Assembly (NCBI GenBank): GCA_037501455.1
Contig: CM074859.1
Span: forward strand, 92,400,894 to 92,464,893
Origin: Lantana camara
Taxonomy: Eukaryota > Streptophyta > Magnoliopsida > Lamiales > Verbenaceae
Direction: 5' to 3'
DNA length: 64,000 nucleotides
The translations under genes were made by a program, and so were the position numbers. The notes under the pieces are model-generated. The model had not been told where the DNA came from. It ran no database searches and worked only from the letters and a program-made list of their open reading frames with translations. The number at the start of each line of letters is the position of its first letter. The stretch's first letter is position 1. Of this stretch, positions 32,496-44,160 are shown piece by piece.

Positions 32496-35157
32496 TGTAG
32501 CACCCTAAATCCCAAGGCGCCACATCCCCCGCACTATAGCCTCGATCCACGTATGAAATGGACAGTTCATACATGAACCAAGACCACAGCGAACGGGTGA
32601 CAATAAAAATGACGAGCTAGGCGGGACACTCTCCCCAACATAATCAAAGCAAACATGAATAGAAAAGCGGAAGCAATAAAGTCATTCGTATATATAGGTA
32701 CCATATTTATTACATAGATACATATAGGTACCAATTAACTATCAATACATTATCATTTCTACAAAAACGGTAACTACTTAAGTATCCAAAATATGTCGAT
32801 CGTGGACATAACATGATATCCGACATAATATATACATGAAAGGTGCAACACTAGACCCGTGATAATGCAGGACTCGACCAACTCCCGCCTAGCACAACCA
32901 CGCTCAAAGTGTACCTGAAAAGTAAAGTATCAGTCTACCGAAGACTGAGTGAGGGCAATAAATGTATACACACATCACATGCAAGGTGTAGCCTCGGGTG
33001 AAGACTTTGGAAACGAAAGGAATATATAATTCAAGAACTTAATCTTTGCCCGAGATTACAACCAATCATTTTTTTACGTTTATTTTAATCATGCTTGTCA
33101 ATGTCATGAACATGTGGCCCCGGCGAGCAAGGGCAGTCTCCAACCGAACTCCCAATCGTGAACAATACGTGATCATGCTTGCTTGCTTGATAAGTACGTG
33201 ATCATGCAATTTATTTAGTGCTCATATAACCAAGTTCATGCTTGAAATCATGCAATAACCCGAGGATAACCCGACATGCCGGATTAATCCCCAGTCTCCT
33301 TCTTCCTCCGGTTGATAGCGAGTTTGCAAGGCTCGACTATCCACGACATGGTATGTGTAGAGGACATGACCCTCTAGACACGGAACTCCTTCCACCACTA
33401 ATCTCCTAGTGGCTTCGGGGGTGATCCCAACAATGTGAGGATAATTCAGGAGTTACCCGTCAGCCCTTGCTTTCCCGGTTGGCTCAAGAATTACCCTCGG
33501 GCCCACGTGCAATCATGTACTCGCCAAAATTGCTTGAAAATCATGACAATCAATACTTTCTTGCTTGAAATATTTATCACTTTGAAAACGTTTATAAGTG
33601 TAATAGGTTTTGGCCGAAAACTAGCACATAAGGGTTATAGGGTTCGTTTTACCAAAACAAAACCTCACCTTTCTTGCAAAATAAAATAACGGAGTGCTCT
33701 AAGGAGCTTGCTCCCCGTCCACGCCCTCGTGACCTGTGCAAATACGATGTACATTCGTGAGACATGACCTAAAATGACCAAAATAGGACGAACGGCAGAA
33801 ATGTGTCGAGACGACCATGAAAATGCAATGTGGTATGATAACATGTCGTTTCACATCATATTAGTACATATTATAGCAATTCGGGGTCAAAGAAGTCGTC
33901 GGATCGAGGGGCTAATTTCGTAATTTTATGCAGTGAATTTTACACTGCATGTCAGGTGGGAACGGCCGTTCCGTTCTCCTTTGAAAAATGGGAACGGTCG
34001 TTCCCAAGAGTTCCCCAAAACGTGCCAGCGTTTTCCCTTTAAAACGCGCCTTTGAGCTGGGAACGGCCCTTCCGGCGCAAGGCCAAAATGGGAACGGCCG
34101 TTCCCATGCTCGACCGCCCTTTTATTTGAAAAGAGATGGGAACGCCCGTTCCCACAAAGCCTTGAGGCTGGGAACGGCCGTTCCCAGTTTCTGCAACTGA
34201 AAAACAGAGCAGAAACAGGGGAAGGCTACGGGAATGGCACAAAGCAACCACAAAATCCCATTTTTGATCCCCAAATGCTATAATCCCTGGAAATACGATG
34301 CAAACACTCTTATGGCATAACAATACCACACTTAAACACATAAAACATGCAATAACAACAAGATTTCCAAGGTTCCAAGCTTATGATCAAACTTGATCAT
34401 TCAAGCCAAATATTCAAATATTCAAGCTAGAAATCATGCAATAATTCATGTTATGATCATTCAATCATGTTTTACACAACTAACAAGTCATCTAGCATAT
34501 CAAACTCAAACCCTAGCTATCCCATGTATGATCAAGAATCATGAATTCATGCCAAACCAACCTTGAAGCTAAGAAATGGATGAAGAAGAAGATGATGATG
34601 ATGATCTCCCTAATTTCCTTGAGACACTTCTTGAAATCTTGATGATTGAATGAAAATCACTTCTTCCTTTTTCTTCCTTGGAATACCGAGAGTGAGAGAG
34701 AAAAAGGGTTGGGAAATTTTGATGAAAAATGATCAAGGAAGAACCTTGGAGATGTATTACGTGATGCACCTCCTTGGTTTGAGTGAAATATGCCAATTAA
34801 TCCTTAAACTCTCTAAGTTATGCAATCAAGTATATGAGGTTTTAAAATATGATCAATTAAGTCCTCAAAGGATTGGCAATTAAGTCCCTAGAATTTCAAA
34901 GAATACTTAACTAGGGACAATTTTGTCACTTTATCACTCTCGGTATTAATTTCATGCAAGAAAATATTTTTCGTGTCATGAAATAATATTTGCAATAATA
35001 AGAGTTCAAAGAATTAATATAAGTAATGTTTCATGAATTTTATAAAAATATGAATGCCACGTAAGAATATATTATAAATTAAAGAAATAAAATAAAATCT
35101 ACGCTCAAACTCACACGTGGCGTGCTTACCTGATCATCCGGAAACCGGGGCGTTACA
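32496..35157 (-). mobile_element. C: solo LTR of a Tekay-like family
   Basis: Ends TGTAGCACCC (plus left) and GGGGCGTTACA (right), 2662 bp, flanked by ATGTA at 32491-32495 and 35158-35162. No interior, so it is a solo LTR left by recombination between two LTRs. Removing it restores the match to the K3 3' LTR at 43385-43395. It carries the AGTC/GACT hairpin near 32930-32950 and six copies of a palindrome at 33958-34187. Related to B and D but a distinct family. Confidence 0.93.
33958..34187. repeat. Six copies of a 16-bp palindrome in LTR C
   Basis: GGGAACGGCCGTTCCC or one-base variants at 33958-33972, 33990-34005, 34059-34073, 34090-34105, 34138-34153 and 34170-34185. Copies are separated by unrelated spacers of 16-53 bases. 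The last copy extends to the 20-mer CTGGGAACGGCCGTTCCCAG. Another inverted pair GCGTTTT/AAAACGC lies at about 34028-34046. Confidence 0.95.
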
Positions 35158-35388
35158 ATGTATATGTTAGTATAGAGCTCCTTTTCGATCCTTATGTTGA
35201 TGCTTCCGCATTCTTATTGTTTGTTTGCGCGCTCTGTTTGAGTTCTAGCCCCGCTTAGCCTAGTGTGTGAGTGTAGGTTCCCGTTCGGTTAGACTTGGGC
35301 TCATGTATGGAAATCCATTTGATATGTGGGTTCGAGTTTAAGTGCGGGGGATGTGGCGGCCCACCGTTCCGAGCGCTATATCTTAAAG

Positions 35389-35400
35389 TGGTATCAGAGC
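35389..35400 (+). promoter_or_regulatory. K3 primer binding site
   Basis: TGGTATCAGAGC, perfect match to the initiator tRNA-Met primer type, eight bases after the LTR end. Confidence 0.92.
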
Positions 35401-35575
35401 TCTCGGTTGCAAAACCGGAACTCTAGAGTCGTGTCGGGTTTGTCTAAGTCATTCGGATTAGGACAATGTGGTTATGTGCATTTATGTGCCTCATCTACTT
35501 GAACTTCTATAAAGTGTGCACATGATCATATACTAACCACACGCATGTATATTGGAATTCTTTGGATTTTGTAGG

Positions 35576-36667
35576 ATGCCTCCGAGAAGAGATCATCACC
35601 GTGACAGGTCTCCGGGCCATAGACATCACCGGGATCGTTCCCCACATGCCGAGAATAACATGGAACCTGAGGGATTCATGGCGAGATTATGTACATATTT
35701 GGATACCCGGTATCGCCAGAATACACCTCCGGTTGTCAATCACGAAGGAGGGCAAGTCACTCACATTCTACGGGAGTTCAGGAATCAGAACCCCCCCAAG
35801 TTTGAAGGTGGGAATGATATCCAAGCCGAGGAGTGGCTAATCCAAATAGAAAGAATTTGGGAGTTGATACCGTGTGAATCAGTTGAGAAGGCAAGGTACA
35901 CCCTTACAATGGTGCAAGGCCAAGCTTACAGTTGGTGGACTAGCATCCGAGCCCGTTTGGAAGCCGCCTGTGATGAGATTAATTGGGAAACATTCACTCG
36001 GGAGTTTCATAACAAGTACATTCCAATTGCCGCTAGGGACCGAAGACTCCAAGAGTTCATGGACTTGAAACAAGGTGAGAAGACGATCACCGAATACATT
36101 GACGAGTTCGACCGTTTGTCAAGATATGGTCCCAACATTGCCAACGATGACCGCCACAAGGCTTTGAAGTTCCTTCGAGGGTTAAGAGAAGAAATGAAGG
36201 ATGCACACGAACCTATTAATACCGACACTTGGGCATTAGTCACCGAGAAGGCTTTGAAGGTAGATGATCGAGTGGTAGCTCGGAGGAGGAGGACTTCTCA
36301 GGCCGTACAGGGTTCTAGCTCGGGAGGTCAGAACAAATATGGAAAGAGGCCGGCTTACCAAGCTTTTACACCGGCAAAGCCTCAAAACAAACAATTCAAG
36401 CCAACAGGATAAAAAGCTCAACCTCTAGCATTACCGGCACCGCCTCAAGCCCAATGCAAATATTGTAAGGGTAATCATCTCGTTGAAAATTGTTTCAAAC
36501 TTCACAAGAGGTGCTACGGTTGTGGTTCACCGGATCACATGCTTAATCAATGCCCAAACAAAAGGCCAGGACAGGCAGCGGGGAACAATCAGAGGTCCGC
36601 AATTTAGGCTAGAGCTTATGCACTCGGGGCCGAGGAAGAGGAAGCTGCAGATCTTGATCCTAATGCC
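35576..36667 (+). pseudogene. K3 gag (two nonsense codons)
   Basis: The ATG at 35576 follows the primer site by about 175 bases and opens MPPRRDHHRDRSPGHRHH, a basic N-terminus. The capsid-like part has QNPPKFEGGNDIQAEEW, VQGQAYSWWTSIRARLEAA, FTREFHNKYIPIAARDRRL and LKFLRGLREEM. The C-terminal part has two CCHC knuckles (CKYCKGNHLVENCF and CYGCGSPDHMLNQC). In-frame stops are TAA at 36410-36412 and TAG at 36605-36607, both fitting Gln codons changed by C-to-T. It reads straight on into protease in the same frame, so gag-pol was one polyprotein. Confidence 0.92.
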
Positions 36668-39600
36668 ATGATTGAAGGTACCGTAAGCATTCATGACACT
36701 ACATTTCATGCATTGTTCGATCCCGGGGCATCTCATTTCTTTATTTCTTGGGATCTTGCTTCTTCGTTGCGCTTGCCTGTTACCCTCTGTGCGCATGATT
36801 ATGTGGTTAGTTCGCCTCTTGGTGGTAGTCCTGTTACTTGCAGGATTTATCGGGGTTGTCCAGTGAGTTTTGAAGACAGGGTTTTCCTCGCCGATTTGAT
36901 TGAGATGCCGAAGAAGAGGTATGATGTAATCCTCGGAATGGATTGGTTGTCTGAACATGGGGCTCGGATGGATTGTCGGGAGAAGAAAGTTTCTTTTGGT
37001 TCAGTGGTGTTTAAGGGCGAGAAGGTGAAGTCAAGCCCGTTTATTTCTTTTGTTGAGGCGAGTAAACTGATCCGGGATGGTGCGACAGGTTTCGTGGCCT
37101 ATCTTTTGAATAGACCGAAGGATCAGGCCAAACTTGAGGAGACGGAGGTCGTGCGGGAGTATGCCGATGTATTTCCTGAGAAATTGGGTTCTTTGCCACC
37201 CGATAGGGACATCGAGTTTGTAATCGACCTTTATCCCGGAGCAGAGCCTTTTTCGAAGACTCCCTACAGAATGGCTCCTGCAGAGTTAAAGGAGTTAAAG
37301 ACGCAGCTTGATGAGCTTCTAGCTTGCGGGTACATTCGTCCGAGCATTTCTCCGTGGGGTGCTCCCGTTCTATTTGTAAAGAAGAAAGATGGAACGCTAC
37401 GAATGTCTATAGATTACCGTGAGTTGAATAGGATGACCGTGAAGAACAAATACCCTTTGCCTCACATCGAGGAGTTATTTGATATTCTGCAAGGCTCGAA
37501 AGTCTACTCCAAGTTAGATTTGAGGCAAGGTTATTATCAGTTACGGATTAGGGAGGAAGATATTCCGAAGACTGGTTTAAACACAAGATATAGGCACTTT
37601 GAATTCGTTGTCATGCTATTTGGATTAACTAACGCTCCAACCGTTTTTATGGACATGATGCACCGAGTGTTCAGGCCTTTTCTTGACAAGTTCGTGGTGA
37701 TCTTTATAGACGACATTCTGCTGTATTCAAGGTCGGCTGAAGAGCATGCCCAACATTTACGGATCGTCTTGGAAACATTGAGGGAACATAAGTTGTATGC
37801 AAAGTCCAGCAAGTGCGAATTCTGGATCGACCGAGTTATGTTTTTGGGACATATAATTTCAGGTAATGGGATTGAAGTTGATCCATCTAAGGTTGAGTCC
37901 GTGCTTCATTGGGAGAGACCGAGAAATGCCTCAGAGATTAGAAGTTTTCTTGGGTTGGCCGGTTATTACCGCAGATTTGTTAAAGATTTCTCTAAAATCG
38001 CCGCCCCGTTGACTCGCCTAACTAAGAAGGAAGTGAAATTTGAATGGGATGATAGGTGTGAGGCGAGTTTTCAGACGTTGAAGGTGAAGTTAACTTCGGC
38101 ACCGGTTCTTACCCTACCCGAGGGTACCGAGGGTTACACAGTTTATACAGATGCTTCAAAAGAGGGTCTTGGTTGTGTTTTGATGCAGCACGGTAGAGTG
38201 GTAGCTTATGCTTCAAGGAAATTGAAGGAGCATGAGAAGAATTACCCTACCCGCGATCTCGAATTAGCTGCCGTTGTGTTTGCTTTGATGAAGTGGCGAC
38301 ACTACCTCTACGGTGCAACGTTCGAGGTGTTTACGGATCACCAAAGCCTCAAGTATCTCTTTTCTCAGAAAGATCTGAATGTAAGACAGAGGCGTTGGAT
38401 GGAGTTATTAGAAGATTACGATTGCACCATTGAGTACCATCCGGGTAAAGCGAATGTGGTCGCCGATGCCTTGAGTAGAAAGGCGAATGTGGCTAATTTG
38501 GAAGCGGGTTCTTCAAGTTTGGGTTCAAAGATCTTGGTTTCGGGAACTTGGTTGGCTAATCTTACAGTAATACCGGATTTGAAACAGCAGTTGTTAGAAG
38601 CTCAGGCTACGGATGCCGAGATTCAGAAGTTGGTAACTCGTTCTAAAGATGGTCCGAATTCCAAGTTTGGGATTGATGATTTCGGTTTGTTAAGGTTCGA
38701 AGCGAGAATCTATGTCCCAGAAGAGCTCAAGAGGATTATACTTGAGGAGGCCCATCGCTCGAGGTACTCGATTCATCCGGGAGGTACTAAGACGTATCGG
38801 GACCTGAAAGAGAAATTCTGGTGGAATGGCATGAAAAGGGACGTCGTGAACTTCGTGAAGCGATGTCTAACGTGTCAAAAGGTGAAGACAGAGCACTAGA
38901 AGCCGGGAGGAACTCTCCAACCACTTCCTATTCCCGAGTGGAAGTGGGAGCAAGTGACTATGGACTTTGTGTCCGGCTTGCCTAGAGTTAAAGGAGGGTT
39001 TGATGGAATATGGGTAATTGTGGATAGATTGACTAAGTCTGCCCATTTTCTCAAGGTTCGGATGTCCGAAAAAGTTCCTAAGCTAGCCGAATTTTACGTT
39101 CGGGAGATTGTAAGGTTACATGGAGTTCCGGCTAGTATTGTTTCGTATCGGGATCCACGGTTTACTTCGATCTTTTGGCAGAATCTTCAGAAGTGTTTGG
39201 GCACTAAGCTCAAGTTTAGCACAGCTTCGCATCCTCAGACAGACAGCCAATCTGACAGGCTAATTCAGTACTTAGAGGATATGCTCAGAGCGTGTGCTTT
39301 GGACTTCCAAGATAAGTGGGATGAGCACCTACCTTTGGTTGAGTTTGCTTATAACAACAGCTTTCAGGGTTCGATTAAGATGGCCCCGTATGAGGCACTT
39401 TATGGAAGAAAGTGAAGGTCTCCTCTATTTTGGGACATTAAGGATTGGAGATAGACCGAAGAGAATAAGCTCGAGAGAGCCGAGTCTAATGAAAAGATTG
39501 TCGATACTATTGAGAAGGTCCATAAGATTCGGCAAAGGATGAGAGCAGCTCAGGCCCATCAAAAGAGTTACTCCGATAAGAGAAGAAGGCCCTTAGAGTT

Positions 39601-40039
39601 CGAAGTCGGAGATAGAGTCTTTTTGAAGGTGTCTCCTAGAAAAGGCTTCAGTCGTATAGGTAAAGGTGGAAAGCTTAGTCCTCGCTACCTTGGGCCGTTT
39701 GAAATTTTGGAAAGAATCGGAGAAACGGCGTACAGATTGGATTTACCGCCGAGTATGACCGGGATACATAATGTTTTTCATGTCTCTCAACTCCGTAAGT
39801 ATTATCCTGATGAGTCAACTATCCTCCCAGTTGAAGAGGTTCAGTTAGAGCCGGATTTAACAATAGAAAAGCATCCGTTTGCAATTCAAGATCGACAGAT
39901 GCAAGAATTGAGAAACCGGAAGATTCCTTTGGTCAGGGTACTTTGGAGAGATCAGAAATCCGAGGAATCGACTTGGGAAACTGAGAAGAAAATAAGAAGG
40001 TTATATCCGGAGTTGTTTGAGGACTCGAGCCGGACTTGA
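36668..40039 (+). pseudogene. K3 pol: protease, RT, RNase H, integrase, chromodomain-like end
   Basis: Protease with [12 protein letters not shown] near residue 17. RT with [34 protein letters not shown] and the FIDD box ([12 protein letters not shown], near residue 347). RNase H with [15 protein letters not shown] (near 492) and [16 protein letters not shown]. Integrase with its HHCC region ([12 protein letters not shown] ... CLTCQ), MDFVSGLP as first Asp, SYRDPRF where the second Asp is Tyr, and QSDRLIQ where Glu is Asp. The end RKIPLVRVLWRDQKSEESTW is chromodomain-like, as in Tekay elements. In-frame stops: TAG 38897, TGA 39413, TAG 39452. No frameshift in 3.4 kb. Confidence 0.92.
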
Positions 40040-40067
40040 GGGCAAGTCCTTTTTAAGGGGGGAGCAT
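40032..40067 (+). promoter_or_regulatory. K3 hairpin and polypurine tract
   Basis: GGACTTG-AGGG-CAAGTCC (40032-40049, 7-bp stem) overlaps the pol stop codon TGA (40037-40039). TTTTTAAGGGGGGAGCAT and the 3' LTR start at 40068 follow. Against the other elements the stem shows a C-G to T-A pair change that keeps pairing. Confidence 0.85.
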
Positions 40068-41942
40068 TGTGACACCCCGACTCCGCGACCGTACAGGTAT
40101 GACGTATGTGCGCAATTTAATTTATTTTAATTTCATATTTAATTGTTGCATTTAATTGATTTATATTTTATTATTTGAAATTCTTATATGAATTATTTGA
40201 ATTTATATGAAATATTCGAATTATATGTCAAAATTTACCTCAAGTGATTTATGATATGAATTTTATGAATTTATGATATGTGAATTTAATTCCCGAACAA
40301 ACTAATTTCGTAAATTATGTGATTTATTTGAGTTAAGGACTTAATTGTGCGATTTATTTAATATTGGACTTAATTGAAAAATTGAATTGGACTTATTTGA
40401 TACTTTTTGAAAGTTTAGGACTTAATTGAAAAATAACCTTTTCAATAAAATTTTCTTATTTTTAATTCGTTAAAATTTTATTTTTATTTTAATTTTAATT
40501 TATTTATTATTTCTTGAATTTGAATTTATTTGTTAGAATGATATGCTTATTTGATGAAATGAGATGCGTTCGTGTTCGATTTGAGATCGAAATTTCGTGC
40601 ATTTTTAATATGTTGGAGTTTTATGAGTCGTAAACTTGAATAAGTGCTCGTTACATGTTTTCGGGTTTATTTGTTGGGTTTTCGGGACTCGTTTTGTTGG
40701 GGTGACCTAAAGGGGGCTAAAATGTACTTAGTGCACCTTGGGTTCCGGGTAGTGTAACTTGAGCTCGGGAATTCGGATTCGAATTCCGTCACCTCCGCTG
40801 AACTCCTTTCGACGATTCGAGTGCAATGGATCAGGCCTTGTAATTTTTCGACCTCATTTGATACCCCGAAATCAGCCCGTAACTTTGTCTCGCGCTCATA
40901 TGACCACCTTTCACCATTTTGCACATAAGTCCCTCAATTTTTGGCTAATTGCCCTCAAACCTGGACCCAAATCTCACTAACTCAGCCTATTATCACCCCA
41001 TATTCCTTCCATATCGTTCCATACACAAGAAAAGGGAGAGATATCAGATTTTTGGAGCAGCTTAAACCATTCCCGTCACTAGTCACACCTTGAAGAGATT
41101 GAGCTCTAATCTTCATTTTCCTTCACCATCTTCAAAGGGTAAGCTTGTATTTTATATGTACATGATTAAGTGGTCATTTTAATCCAAGAAAATCTGATTT
41201 TGGTCCATGTTTGATATAGTTTTGGCTCAACACATGAATAGTTAGGTTTATATTCCATTTTTTGAATTCCATCTCATTCCTTGGTGTTTCTCTTGAATTG
41301 AGGCTATAAACTTGATCCCTTATGCTTCATTTATTGTTGGATATAGCTGACTTGGGTGGTAGTTGTGATATGGTTGAGATACCATTAATATACTTTAGTT
41401 TTTGTTGAGTTAGAAGCATGAATTGGTGCCATTTCCTTTCCTTAACTGCTGCTGTTCGTTTTCAGCTGGTATGATGGTGTTTTTGTGCTGATTTGCTGCC
41501 ATATTTGCTGCCTTATCATGCCTTGTTGATGTGGTTGAGGAGTGGTATGTGATTCAGGGCTGAACAGGGCTGATTTTCTTCTCCTTGGAGGCTGAAATTG
41601 TCTCCCCGGCCGGGGAGATTTTCCTCAAGAAAGTACCCGGCCGGGTACGTACTATGCAAATTGTTTCTGCATCAGTTGTACCCGGGAGGGTACTTTTATA
41701 AAGAAAATCTCCCCTGGGCGGGGAGATGAAACTGCAGCTGAAGTGTTCTAATTTCTGTTCCTAACTTTGCATGATTCCTTACGTGGGTTTTGCATGATTA
41801 TTTGAGGACTTTGCATGGTTATAATGTGAATTAATGCATGGTTTGATTAAGTGCATGGAATGATTAATTGAAAACATGGCATGAATCTCAATTATGTTAT
41901 TTGTTCTTTAAGGGTATTTTATGGCTGCCATACGTGTGTGTA

Positions 41943-41990
<48 letters not shown>

Positions 41991-43604
41991 GATATATATA
42001 TTTATGTAATTTGAAATTTAAATAATTTAATTTGAGGTTTTAAATTAAATGTGATCCTATGGTTTTATATGAATTCCTATGTATGAAATTTGATTTTTAT
42101 GATTTAAATTATTTGTTATATTTTAGAAATTACGTTTATAAATTTATTTGATACGTTTTATACGAGCTATGAACTTAAATGATCTAATTGATGCATTCTT
42201 GCATTTCATATGCCTTCATTTCATACATATGCATTTCCGAGCGTCTAAGTGGTACATATTTGAGTCTAAGTCTCGGGTCTTGCGTTCTTTTGTTTCAGAG
42301 CCTCTTCAGGAAGTTTAAGAGCCCGGGGTTTAGGTGTCCGGTTGCTTCTTTTGTCCGATTTTCACTCCGCTTCCACTTCAAGGTGAGGGTTAGGATCTTT
42401 TCTTTTAGATAAGTGACCTATGGCCTTTATGTTATTGATTTCCTATCCCGCATGTGACTATATATGTATTATATGGTTAAATACGAACGCTTATGATATG
42501 TTTATGACTTTATGAATCCCCTTTTACGAATTTATAAAAATGGTATAAGTATGAGCGTATATGAGCTTATGATTTTGAATCCCTTGTACGTTTCCTTTAT
42601 GATTCCGCGAGATGTACCCTGAAAGATGGGATTATTGGTATGTTTCTTATGAATTCGGGCCCAGGGATTGTGGGTAAGGACCCCCGGTACGGCAAGGGCC
42701 GTCGGGTTAAGCCTGTGCACATCCCATTTGAGGTGGTGGCGTGCGACTCTTGGAGGTTGAGAAGGCGCTATTACCTTGAGCCCTCGGTGAATAACTGGGG
42801 AAGGCATATCGAGGGTTAGCTACCCCGTATGTATATAGAATCCGTATGGGTGGAGAGGGTTTAATTCCCGATCACCAAAGCGTTGAGGAGTTATGAATTT
42901 ATGAATTCTTATGTATTTATGATTTGTATGAGGAGTTGAGGAGGTCCGTGCTCGCCGGACGTTTATGTTTCCTTTTATGCTTTGGTGGTTGTGAAACGAG
43001 TTAGGATTTCCTTTGTATTATATGTATGTTTTAAAAATGATTTGGTATGAAAAACCCTAGCGCGGTTCATGATCGGCCCCTTTTGATTTTATGCTATGCT
43101 CTATATGTATTTATGGTGTGGGTGTGCGTTAGCCCCCCTCACTCAGTCGAGTTTTGACTGACCCCTTCCTTTTAACACTTTAGTTGCAGGTTTCTCGAGC
43201 TAGGTGGGGAAGTGCGTCGGTCGTGTCGTACTTTCGAGCTTCGGTCGAGTTGGCATATTTACCTGCTGCATTTTGATTACTTTTATGAATTGTACTCGAA
43301 TTCTAATTATATCTTATGGATATTATGAGCTTTTGATGTATATACGTGACCTATTTTTGGGTCTTCAGGCCGTTGTATATGATGTATATGTTAGTATAGA
43401 GCTCCTTTTCGATCCTTATGTTGATGCTTCCGCATTCTTATTGTTTGTTTGCGCGCTCTGTTTTAGTTCTAGCCCCGCTTAGCCTAGTGTGTGAGTGTAG
43501 CTTCCCGTTCGCTTAGACTTGGGCTCATGTATGGAAATCCATTTCATATGTGGGTTCAAGTTTAAGTGCGGGGGATGTGGTGGCCCACCGTTCCGGGCGC
43601 TACA
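40068..43604 (+). repeat. K3 3' LTR
   Basis: 3537 bp, TGTGACACCCCG to GGGCGCTACA. Uninterrupted partner of the 5' LTR, with a shorter (TA)n tract (41944-41990). It contains the mirrored palindromes at 41601-41726 and the TCAGTC/GACTGA hairpin at 43143-43161. It ends at the CAACA duplication (43605-43609). Confidence 0.93.
41601..41726. repeat. Mirrored palindrome array in K3 3' LTR
   Basis: Same layout as at 30667-30792: TCTCCCCGGCCGGGGAGA (41601-41618), GTACCCGGCCGGGTAC (41633-41648), then GTACCCGGGAGGGTAC and TCTCCCCTGGGCGGGGAGA (41708-41726). The inner and outer partner copies are better preserved here than in the 5' LTR. Confidence 0.9.
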
Positions 43605-44160
43605 CAACAAAGCTAGCGACATCGAGCGTAAAGACCATAGGACAGCTAGGTGTTTCGCTCGAGTGCTGAGGTACGTCAGTTACTTCATTTTCACTAAATA
43701 CAATTTCCTCCTCACGCCAAGAATCTGAAGGTCGAAAATTCATCACTTCTCTTGGGTTGAAAAAACTACTAGACGCTTCCTTCCGAGTCTTCTTTATAGC
43801 AGTCTTCGAGTTACCACCCGAGGGTCCACCTGCGATCATGTCTATGCGATCGAGGCAGGGTCGATTGTGGGGATCGTGCTCTGTTTGGGGTTTAGCCTGT
43901 CGTTGCCGAACAGGTGACCTTTTCGTTTTTTTTTCGATTTTGAGTGTTGTCATCGATTTTCTTGACAAACTCAAGCAAATGTCCGCCTTTGATGAGTCAT
44001 TCGATTTATTTGCATAAGGTGTTGTATTCAGAGGTGTTCTGCCCCTTCTGCTAATGGAAGTTGCAGAATTTATTGCTCTCTCGACTCTTAGGTGTCTTCC
44101 TCATCGGCTTGGGTTTCTTGAGAAGCTTAGGATCGACGACATTATAGATCTCATCGATCG
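43605..44160 (-). pseudogene. T2 gag C-terminus and protease N-terminal part
   Basis: From the right: a Cys-His segment resembling CxFHxxxGH of Tat gag (NKFCNFH, with stops after it). Then the linker with DMIAGGPSGGNSKTAIKK, which T1 shares as KMIAGGSSGGDSN. Then the protease start (SCPMVFTLDVASFVV), which runs into the K3 border at 43609. The rest of gag is not recognisable beyond 44160. Confidence 0.8.

Larger units (their letters stand above)
29133..35380 (+). repeat. K3 5' LTR (interrupted by solo LTR C)
   Basis: Starts TGTGACACCCCGACTCC and ends GAGCGCTATA (CGCTACA in the 3' copy). About 3.58 kb without the 2.66-kb insertion. Landmarks: GACCGTACAGGTA near the start, a donor-like GTAAG (30205-30209), palindromes 30667-30792 and a long (TA)n tract 31010-31102. 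Further on are the hairpin TCAGTC/GACTGA (32252-32270), TTGCAG|GT (32293-32300) and GCTAGGCGGG. It is an LTR, not a gene; small ORFs inside are not credible. Confidence 0.92.
29133..43604 (+). mobile_element. K3: complete Tekay-like Ty3/gypsy chromovirus inside T2 protease
   Basis: 5' LTR 29133-35380 (with solo LTR C inside), primer site 35389-35400, gag-pol 35576-40039, hairpin and polypurine tract 40032-40067, 3' LTR 40068-43604, target duplication CAACA. The LTRs differ at only three positions in their first 175 or so bases, so this is one of the younger insertions. The gag-pol frame is continuous but has five nonsense codons. The C-terminal chromodomain-like region and long LTRs point to Tekay/Del. 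Confidence 0.92.

Noticed and set aside
33958..34187. Palindrome array in LTR C as a CRISPR array
   Set aside because: Units are only 16 bp and palindromic, spacers vary widely in length, no cas genes, and the context is a plant retrotransposon.
38954..39415. K3 integrase core as a separate gene
   Set aside because: It is in the same frame as pol before and after and is set apart only by nonsense codons.
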